Assembly: GCA_038238015.1 (NCBI GenBank)
Contig: JBBRYA010000009.1
Span: 1-64,000 of the forward strand
Length of the DNA: 64,000 nucleotides
DNA from: DASQFQ01 sp038238015
GTDB lineage: Bacteria > Actinomycetota > Thermoleophilia > Solirubrobacterales > Solirubrobacteraceae
Direction: 5' to 3'
Positions 58,761-64,000 of this stretch are shown one piece after another (position 1 is the first letter of the stretch; every line of letters starts with the position of its first letter). Position numbers and translations under genes: made by a program. The notes beneath the pieces are model-generated. The model did no database searches. It was not told the DNA's origin and saw only the letters and a program-made list of their open reading frames with translations.

Positions 58761-58871
58761 CGGGCAGCAGTGCCAGTCGATCGTGCCGTCGATGCCAACC
58801 AGGGCTGCGCTGTGCAGGTCGCCGATCAGGCCGTGATCGGCGATCCGTAGGCACGCGTCGGGCTCGCTCAA
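58761..58871 (-). pseudogene. GH15/trehalase-like enzyme, N-terminal scrap
   Basis: About 36 codons from a TTG read R-I-A-D-H-G-L-I-G-D-L-H-S-A-A-L-V and G-T-I-D-W-H-C-C-P, matching the N-terminus of GH15 glucoamylase/trehalase-type proteins (usual D-Y-x-L-I-G-D-x-x-T-A-A-L-V, G-S-I-D-W-L-C-x-P). Homology ends at the same base where the ccdA half ends on the other strand. Confidence 0.65.
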
Positions 58872-59845
58872 CGTGAGATGGGGTCGAGACGGCCGCCCGC
58901 GGCGTCCTCGAGCGGGTTGTCCGCGTGGGTTCCGGCGGGCTCTGGGGCCGGCTCGGGCTCGAGGTGCGTCAGCACGTCGGCCCCGGGCAGCTGGGAGGCA
59001 ATCGCTGACTTGAGCCGGTGGGCGGCGACGTGCGCGTCCAGCAGGCTGGTGTCGCGGCGAAACTGCAGGTGCACGTCGACGTGGCGGCGTGAGCCCGCGC
59101 GGCGGGTACGCAGCTTGTGATAGCCCACTATCGCCGGCGCGTCGGGATCTCCGAGCACCGCGCAGATCGTGGCCAGTTCCTGTTCGTTGAGCCCGGCGTC
59201 GATCAGCACGGACCCCGCGCGGTGCAGCAGGCGCAGGCCGGAGACGACGATGACCGCGGCGAGGGCCAGGGCGGTGGCCGGGTCGATCCACCGCGCACCG
59301 GTGAGCTGTGCGGCGATCAGGCCGGCGAGCACGCCGGTGGAGGTCACCGCGTCGGTGCGCACGTGGGTGGCGTTTCCGTCCAAGGCCGCCGACCCGGTCC
59401 GGCGCGCCGAACGCGACAGATACCGGCCCAGCGCGATGTTCGCCAACGCGGAGAACGCGATCACCGCGATCCCGACCTGCGGCGAGCGGACCAACACGTT
59501 CGCGGTCAGCCGCCCGAGCGCCTCGTGGATGATCAGGGCCGAGCCGCCGAGGATCAGCAACCCCTCGATCGCCGCGGTGAGGTTCTCGACCTTCTGATGG
59601 CCGTAGCGATGCTCGGCATCCGGCGGCTTGGCCGCCTTGCGCACCGACACGTAGGCCAGCGCCGAGGCGACGAGATCGACGCTTGAGTGCAAGCCCTCGG
59701 TGAGCACGGCGACTGATCCCGTCAGCACGCCCGCGGCCAGCTTGAACACGACCAGCGTGGTGTTGGTGGCGACGGAGATCGACGCCGCGCGTCGGGTCGG
59801 CAACGGCCGAGCGCTTGCGTGGCTTCGCTGGCGTGGTGTGATCAT
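58868..59845 (-). CDS. Cation diffusion facilitator (CDF) metal exporter
   Basis: A 325-residue CDF protein with six helices and a C-terminal cytoplasmic domain. Metal-site motifs: G-L-H-S-S-V-D in helix 2 and T-H-V-R-T-D in helix 5; the H-R-Y-G-H-Q-K-V-E segment in the first loop is diagnostic. Members expel Zn, Co, Cd, Mn or Fe in exchange for protons; the H-x-x-x-D pairs fit Zn/Cd/Co-type or Fe/Mn-type but do not decide it. The ATG with the better ribosome site is chosen over one 48 bp upstream. The unknown membrane protein gene precedes it on the same strand, with a 119-bp gap. Confidence 0.9.
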   Translation of the reverse strand: MITPRQRSHASARPLPTRRAASISVATNTTLVVFKLAAGVLTGSVAVLTEGLHSSVDLVASALAYVSVRKAAKPPDAEHRYGHQKVENLTAAIEGLLILGGSALIIHEALGRLTANVLVRSPQVGIAVIAFSALANIALGRYLSRSARRTGSAALDGNATHVRTDAVTSTGVLAGLIAAQLTGARWIDPATALALAAVIVVSGLRLLHRAGSVLIDAGLNEQELATICAVLGDPDAPAIVGYHKLRTRRAGSRRHVDVHLQFRRDTSLLDAHVAAHRLKSAIASQLPGADVLTHLEPEPAPEPAGTHADNPLEDAAGGRLDPISR

Positions 59846-59964
59846 CAGGGACCTGGGTAGGGGCTGCTCGACTGGGCCGAGCGCGCGGATCATGGGCGGC
59901 ACCGTCGTGCAGCGGGTTCGGGCGGTCGCTGAAAGCAGTGGGGGCCCGAGGTCTCCGCCACCTG

Positions 59965-61083
59965 CTAAGCGACCAGGGGGGAGCTCGATGCGGGAGTGCT
60001 GACTGCATGAGGGGCCGCATCGCGCATCGTTATCGTCGGTTCCATGGCCTTCGCGGCCTGGCGCACGTAGGTCAGCAGGACGACTCCGGCGATGATCATC
60101 GCGGCGCCGGCGGCGAACGCGCCGCCGGCAGCGACCTTCGGCGGCATGCCAGTGATGACTGACTTCTCGCCGTAGATGAACGCGACGACGCCGACCACAT
60201 ACAGGGCCTTGCGCACGAGCGCGACGGCCGTGCGGTGGTCTCCGTCGGGAATCGCGAGCTTGAACGCACCGCGGACGACGACGAGGAACAGCGCGGCGGC
60301 AATCCACAACGTCAGTCCGCTGGCGTTGCCTTTCAGACCCGCCTGATATCCGCTGGCGCCAAGGTTGAGATTGTTGACGCTGCCAAGAATCATCACCCCC
60401 AGCCCGACGACCAAAAGTCCTTCGACCGCTACGGCTCGCATCAGTCCAGGCCGCCAGAGCGCCTTCAGGCCGCCACGCAGGAAGATCAGCATCAGCATCC
60501 CGGGGATCGTGATCGCCAAGAAGCTCGTCCAGTTCCACTTCGGCGGCATCACCGCGGGATTGGCGGTCTGGCTGATGCCGATCGCCACGACGATCGTCGC
60601 GACGATCAGGATCACGCTGTCGCGGATCACCGACGCCCAGTGAACACCGGTCGGCTTCTCAGTCGAAGCCGGCGCGGGCAGCGCCAGCGAGATCGCCCCG
60701 ACGACCAGACCAACGACCACGGCGATGAACTGCGCCAAGCCGGTGTCGTGGCCGACGGCGCCGTGATGAAACGGCGGCATCGCCTCGCCCAAGTAGGTGA
60801 TGGTCGCCGCCAGCGCTGCCTCGCCGGCCGCGAGATGCAAGCCGGTCGAGCGCTTGCCGACCAGCGCGGCCCACACGATCAGCCCGCCCGGCACGAGCAC
60901 CAGAGCGCCCAAGACGATCTCGAAGATCTGCCGTCCCACGCCCAGCGTGCCCAGGAACGCCAGGGCGATCATCGTGGCGCCGACCGCGGCAAGCAGCGCG
61001 CCGACCGGGACCTGCAGGCGCCAGAGGAGTCCGGATCCGAACCGGGACGGCGCTACCGAGATGGGTTGCTGCTCGCGTGCCAC
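59965..61083 (-). CDS. Unknown polytopic membrane protein
   Basis: A 372-residue protein with about nine or ten membrane helices (for example V-G-A-T-M-I-A-L-A-F-L-G near the N-terminus, F-I-A-V-V-V-G-L-V-V-G-A-I-S-L-A in the middle, A-A-L-F-L-V-V-V-R-G-A-F near 300). One loop holds P-P-F-H-H-G-A-V-G-H-D, which might bind metal, and a conserved-looking G-S-V-N-N-L-N-L-G stretch lies outside the helices. I recognise no family. The GTG start follows AGGGAGG. Box C lies 42 bp upstream, and it diverges from the flavoprotein gene, so both are probably controlled together. Confidence 0.65.
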   Translation of the reverse strand: MAREQQPISVAPSRFGSGLLWRLQVPVGALLAAVGATMIALAFLGTLGVGRQIFEIVLGALVLVPGGLIVWAALVGKRSTGLHLAAGEAALAATITYLGEAMPPFHHGAVGHDTGLAQFIAVVVGLVVGAISLALPAPASTEKPTGVHWASVIRDSVILIVATIVVAIGISQTANPAVMPPKWNWTSFLAITIPGMLMLIFLRGGLKALWRPGLMRAVAVEGLLVVGLGVMILGSVNNLNLGASGYQAGLKGNASGLTLWIAAALFLVVVRGAFKLAIPDGDHRTAVALVRKALYVVGVVAFIYGEKSVITGMPPKVAAGGAFAAGAAMIIAGVVLLTYVRQAAKAMEPTITMRDAAPHAVSTPASSSPLVA

Positions 61084-61124
61084 GGTGGTGGCCTCCCTGG
61101 TATTTGAGGGACGGGCGTCCCTCC

Positions 61125-61141
61125 CACGATGCACCGTAGTA
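61125..61141. promoter_or_regulatory. Island BlaI-like box C (upstream of membrane protein gene)
   Basis: CACGATGCACCGTAGTA, 17 bp, aligned with boxes E and F over ACGATGC and GTAG/ATAG. It is 42 bp before the leftward membrane protein gene. Confidence 0.55.
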
Positions 61142-61159
61142 CATCTCGACCCCGGCACC

Positions 61160-61176
61160 AACTAAGCTCTATAGTA
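61160..61176. promoter_or_regulatory. Island BlaI-like box D (upstream of flavoprotein gene)
   Basis: AACTAAGCTCTATAGTA, sharing GCT-N2-ATAGTA with box E and the right half of box B. It ends 7 bp before the flavoprotein ATG, where a bound repressor would block elongation or the start region. Confidence 0.5.
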
Positions 61177-61182
61177 GATCGG

Positions 61183-62778
61183 ATGGCCGGTCAGAAACCC
61201 GCCCCAGACGGGCATTCGCGCAACGGCGGTCATCGCCCCGACACCGCGCGCGCTGAGTCCTTTGACGTGGTGTGCATCGGGGGCGGGACCGCCGGGATGA
61301 CCGCCGCGCGGACCGCGCGAGGCCGTGGACGCACCGTCGCACTGATCGAGTCCGAGCGCGGACTGGGCGGAGACTGCACCTACTGGGGGTGCGTGCCGTC
61401 AAAGACGCTGATCTCGATCGCCAGCCTGGCCCGGCAGAACCACACCCACGCTGAGCTCGGCTTCGTCGCCGCTCCTCCGGACTTCGCGCGGGTGATGGCC
61501 CACCAGCGAGCCGTGGTCGCCGCCTTGGCTCACCGCGAACGCGCCCAGCTCTTCGAGCGCGACGGCATCACCGTGATCTCGGGCGCAGCCCGGCTCGAGT
61601 CGCCACAGGTGGTGCGCGTGGGCGACCGCACCCTGCACGCCGGGAGCGTGGTGATCGCCACCGGGACCGATCCGGCCCTGCCCGCGATCCCGGGTCTCGA
61701 GGAGACCCCGCATCTCACCAACCGCACGATCTTCGACCTGACCGAGCTTCCCCAGCGTCTGCTCGTGCTCGGCGGCGGACCGATCGGCCTCGAGCTCGGC
61801 CAAGCGCTCGCCCGCCTGGGCAGCCAGGTCACCATTCTGGAAGCCGGCGACACGCTCCTGACCAAAGACGAGCCCGACGCCGGACGCCTGATCGAAGACA
61901 CCCTGCGCCGCGAAAGGATCGACGTTCAGCTCGGGGCCCAAGCCGACCGCGTGCATGCCCACGGACGCGGAGTCGCGGTGACTGTCACCCGCGACGGCGA
62001 GCAGCGCGAGCTCGTCGCCGACGCGCTGCTGGTCGCCGTCGGACGAGTGCCCCGCACCGCCGGCCTGGACCTCGAGGCGCTGGGCGTGAAGACCGACCGC
62101 CACGGCTTCATCGAGGTCGATCGCCGGATGCGTACCAACCAGCCGCATCTCTACGCCGCCGGCGACATCACCGGCGGCCTGCAATTCACCCACGTGGCCG
62201 CCTACGAAGGCCAGCTCGCCGGCGCCAACGCCAGCGGCAAGCGAAAGAAGGCCAACTATCGCGTCATCCCATGGGTGACCTTCACTGACCCCGAGATCGC
62301 CCACGTCGGGCTCACGGAGAATCAAGCCCGCGACCGCCACGGCGAGCAGATCCATGTCGCCAGTTACCCCATGCGCTTGGTCGATCGGGCCGCCATCACC
62401 GGTCGTCCAGAAGGGTTCATCAAACTGATCACCCGCCAACGCGGACGGATCGGACGCGCCAACGGCGGCACCTTGCTCGGCGCCCAGATCGTCGGCGCTG
62501 AAGCCGGTGAGCTGATCCACGAAGCCGTCATCAGCATGCAAGCCCGCAGCTTCACCGGACGGCTCGCCCAAGCTGTCCACGCGTACCCATCGATGTCGGT
62601 CGGCATCAAGCAGGCCGCTGCGCAACTCTTCGATGAAGGTCGCCTGCTCGCCCCCGTCGACGACGAAGCCCCCACAGACCAGACACAGCCAGTCGCCAAG
62701 CCCGAGAGTGCGGCCTTCGACGTAAACGCTCGGGCAGAGGCTCATGAGCGGCCCGTGGCCAGGACGCCTGATCTCTAG
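61183..62778 (+). CDS. Mercuric reductase-like pyridine nucleotide-disulfide oxidoreductase (island copy)
   Basis: A 531-residue flavoprotein disulfide reductase: FAD motif G-G-G-T-A-G after a 30-residue hydrophilic N-terminus, redox disulfide in G-G-D-C-T-Y-W-G-C-V-P-S-K, NAD(P) motif G-G-G-P-I-G, second FAD motif Y-A-A-G-D, and the C-terminal H-A-Y-P-S-M interface. Like the copy at 9.5-10.9 kb it has no heavy-metal-associated domain and no terminal Cys pair; the 45-residue C-terminal tail is Ala/Glu/Pro-rich. The ATG is the first after box D. A low-molecular-weight disulfide or an unknown oxidant is the likely substrate. A decayed CDP-alcohol phosphatidyltransferase follows. Confidence 0.86.
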   Translation: MAGQKPAPDGHSRNGGHRPDTARAESFDVVCIGGGTAGMTAARTARGRGRTVALIESERGLGGDCTYWGCVPSKTLISIASLARQNHTHAELGFVAAPPDFARVMAHQRAVVAALAHRERAQLFERDGITVISGAARLESPQVVRVGDRTLHAGSVVIATGTDPALPAIPGLEETPHLTNRTIFDLTELPQRLLVLGGGPIGLELGQALARLGSQVTILEAGDTLLTKDEPDAGRLIEDTLRRERIDVQLGAQADRVHAHGRGVAVTVTRDGEQRELVADALLVAVGRVPRTAGLDLEALGVKTDRHGFIEVDRRMRTNQPHLYAAGDITGGLQFTHVAAYEGQLAGANASGKRKKANYRVIPWVTFTDPEIAHVGLTENQARDRHGEQIHVASYPMRLVDRAAITGRPEGFIKLITRQRGRIGRANGGTLLGAQIVGAEAGELIHEAVISMQARSFTGRLAQAVHAYPSMSVGIKQAAAQLFDEGRLLAPVDDEAPTDQTQPVAKPESAAFDVNARAEAHERPVARTPDL

Positions 62779-62954
62779 ACGCTCTTGGGATGAAGTGAGC
62801 CAACAAGGCCCTCGGGCCACGGCTCGGATATGCCGAACGGGATTGAAGCGGCTGCCAGCAGCCACGACGCGAGCTCGCAGCGTCCCGACGACGACGGTGT
62901 GGACTTCACAGCGGCGCGCGACCCGGATCCGGGGTAAGCGGCCCGACGTCGCCA

Positions 62955-63630
62955 CGCGTGAGGTGTTCTACGCCGTCGTCGGAGTCGCAGCATGGCTGGC
63001 CCTGGCCGTCAGCGGTGTCCAGCCGTTTTCGGCGGCGGCTGCGCTCGGGCCTGGGTGGCTGGCTGCTGACGGTGCTGATGCTCGATCGGCATCTAGGGAT
63101 GCTGAAAACCGAGGACGGCCGTCGGCGCAATCTCGGCGCTGCTGACGCGATCACCCTGCTTCGCGCCGGCTCGGTCCCGGCGGTGCCCGACAGCATTCGC
63201 CGTTGCTGTGCGGGCTGGGTTTCGCCAGCGACGTGCTCGACGGTCGGCTGGCGCGATCGGCGGAGCCGACGCGGCTCGGCCGCGACCTGGAAGGCCTGGG
63301 CGACGCAATCTTCTTCACCTCGGCGCTGCGTGGCGCGTCGGGCTCAGCGCATCCCCAGGTTCGCGGCGAGCGCCGAGCTGGTGCGCTGGGCGTCGGTGTC
63401 GGCTAGACAATCGCGGTCTACCTTGTGCGAGCGCAGCCTCCCTCGCCAGACCTGCGGCACGCCGCGCACGTCAGCACCCCGGAGCGGGCGCCGGGCCTGA
63501 TTCTCGCTGGTGCGGGTCGCCGGTCGGTGGGCAGCGTTCTGCTGCTCGTCGGGTCGGCGAGCGGCGTGGTCTCGGTGCTCGAGGACGCGCGGCTCGTCGC
63601 CGCCCGCCGCCGTCCTCGATCGTGAGCTCA
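62955..63630 (+). pseudogene. Decayed CDP-alcohol phosphatidyltransferase
   Basis: Pieces in different frames line up in order with the intact protein at 3.7-4.5 kb: A-A-W-L-A-L-A-V-S-G-V-Q-P; then M-L-D-R-H-L-G-M-L-K-T-E-D-G-R and G-A-A-D-A-I-T-L-L-R; then, in another frame from about 63203, D-V-L-D-G-R-L-A-R and G-R-D-L-E-G-L-G-D; then further shifts to the end. At least three frameshifts are needed, so it is dead. The catalytic core, including the unusual Glu, is still readable. Confidence 0.8.
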
Positions 63631-63864
63631 AACGTGACCGGTTGGGTCGCGGCGTCGGTTTGCGTGGCGGCTTGCTAGCGATCGTCCTCGCCGGGTCGTG
63701 GCTGGCGCTGGCAGCGACGGGTGGGTTTCTCGGTGCATCGCGCTCGCGGCTTGGTCGGTGGAGGAGGCATGCTCGGGCCGCTGGTCTTCGTGGGCTCTTC
63801 GGCGGCGCTGACGCTGCGTGGGACAGCCTCGGACGCCTGACCGCGAGCAAGGACGGCCTTCAGC
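63631..63864 (+). other. Probable remnant of a small membrane protein
   Basis: Two hydrophobic pieces in different frames, L-L-A-I-V-L-A-G-S-W-L-A-L-A-A-T-G-G and then G-M-L-G-P-L-V-F-V-G-S-S-A-A-L-T-L, look like one frameshifted membrane protein of about 60-70 residues. I see no other gene in this stretch. Confidence 0.35.
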
Positions 63865-63881
63865 TACGATGCTGCATAGTA
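63865..63881. promoter_or_regulatory. Island BlaI-like box E (upstream of lipoprotein gene)
   Basis: TACGATGCTGCATAGTA, a TACGAT-N5-ATAGTA dyad with one mismatch, 28 bp before the lipoprotein ATG. It is the best match to the shared consensus. Confidence 0.62.
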
Positions 63882-63909
63882 TTTGCCGACCCGAACCGAG
63901 GAGTCGTCG

Positions 63910-64000
63910 ATGAGAAGCATGCTGGTGATCGCGGTATCTGCAGGGACCCTCGCCGTGTTCGCGGCCGGCTGCGGCGGATCGGGAGGCAAACCAGCCGCGG
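63910..64000 (+). CDS. Lipoprotein, N-terminal part (3' end outside window)
   Basis: The first 30 residues of a lipoprotein: R-S-M-L, a hydrophobic helix, and the lipobox F-A-A-G-C with Cys21, followed by a Gly/Ser linker. GAGGAG precedes the ATG. The mature domain is outside, so function is unknown, but box E just upstream ties it to the island regulon. Confidence 0.75.
   Translation, partial: MRSMLVIAVSAGTLAVFAAGCGGSGGKPAA

Noticed and set aside
1..64000. CRISPR arrays, rRNA genes, intact tRNAs, insertion sequences or integrases
   Set aside because: None supported: no regularly spaced repeats, no transposase or recombinase motifs. The island call rests on gene decay and composition only.

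Overview
The window is GC-rich chromosomal-type DNA (codon third positions mostly G or C, many GTG starts, many ATGA/GTGA gene overlaps). Protein content fits a high-GC Gram-positive actinobacterium, most likely Thermoleophilia/Solirubrobacterales: a cydABDC cytochrome bd operon, a furA-catalase pair, secreted proteins with the basic 'GRFTVRIV' C-terminal domain, a TatC with a long first extracytoplasmic loop, and many lineage-typical hypotheticals. The taxonomy is inference, since no rRNA or other marker is present.

Layout. 0-3.2 kb: desaturase tail, YdeI-type protein, SnoaL-like protein, LysE exporter, and a thioredoxin-fold gene with an in-frame TGA exactly where the first redox cysteine should be (a probable selenoprotein). 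3.2-12 kb: an unrecognised, biosynthetic-looking locus with a CDP-alcohol phosphatidyltransferase, an FAD oxidoreductase, a metallophosphoesterase-radical SAM fusion, a TIGR04283-type glycosyltransferase, a second radical SAM protein, a mercuric-reductase-like flavoprotein and an MprF/AglD-type integral membrane protein. 12-16 kb: catalase, FurA and a secreted RTX-type calcium-binding repeat protein. 16-21 kb: branched-chain amino acid ABC transporter with fused LivF-LivG ATPases. 21-28 kb: cydABDC plus a coupled J-domain-like gene. 28-31 kb: large secreted GH13 glycosidase. 31-42 kb: signalling and metabolism (GAF histidine kinase, LuxR response regulator, GNAT/acyl-CoA synthetase, tandem USP) and a GcvH-like/SCP2 multidomain protein preceded by a 53-residue coupled gene. 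42-47 kb: DedA, an M56-BlaI pair divergent from uppP over a perfect BlaI-type operator, a peroxiredoxin-like gene and TetR regulator sharing two palindromes, and a DUF1707 protein. 47-49.6 kb: a frameshifted secreted GH31 glycosidase.

From about 49.6 kb to the end the DNA looks like an acquired and partly decayed island. It has a Rieske protein, two ferritin-like proteins, TatA and TatC, a second BlaI-M56 pair, an MFS transporter, a CDF metal exporter, an unknown polytopic membrane protein, a second mercuric-reductase-like flavoprotein, and scraps of ccdA, an ECF sigma factor, an anti-sigma factor, a GH15 enzyme and a CDP-alcohol phosphatidyltransferase. Six related 17-bp boxes (consensus about TACkATGCTsyATAGTA) lie before the Rieske gene, the ferritin-tat operon, the island blaI itself, the membrane-protein gene, the flavoprotein gene and a lipoprotein gene at the right edge. 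I read this as a BlaI/M56-controlled envelope-redox or metal-stress regulon that carries its own Tat export machinery. It and the selenoprotein candidate are the two most interesting things here.
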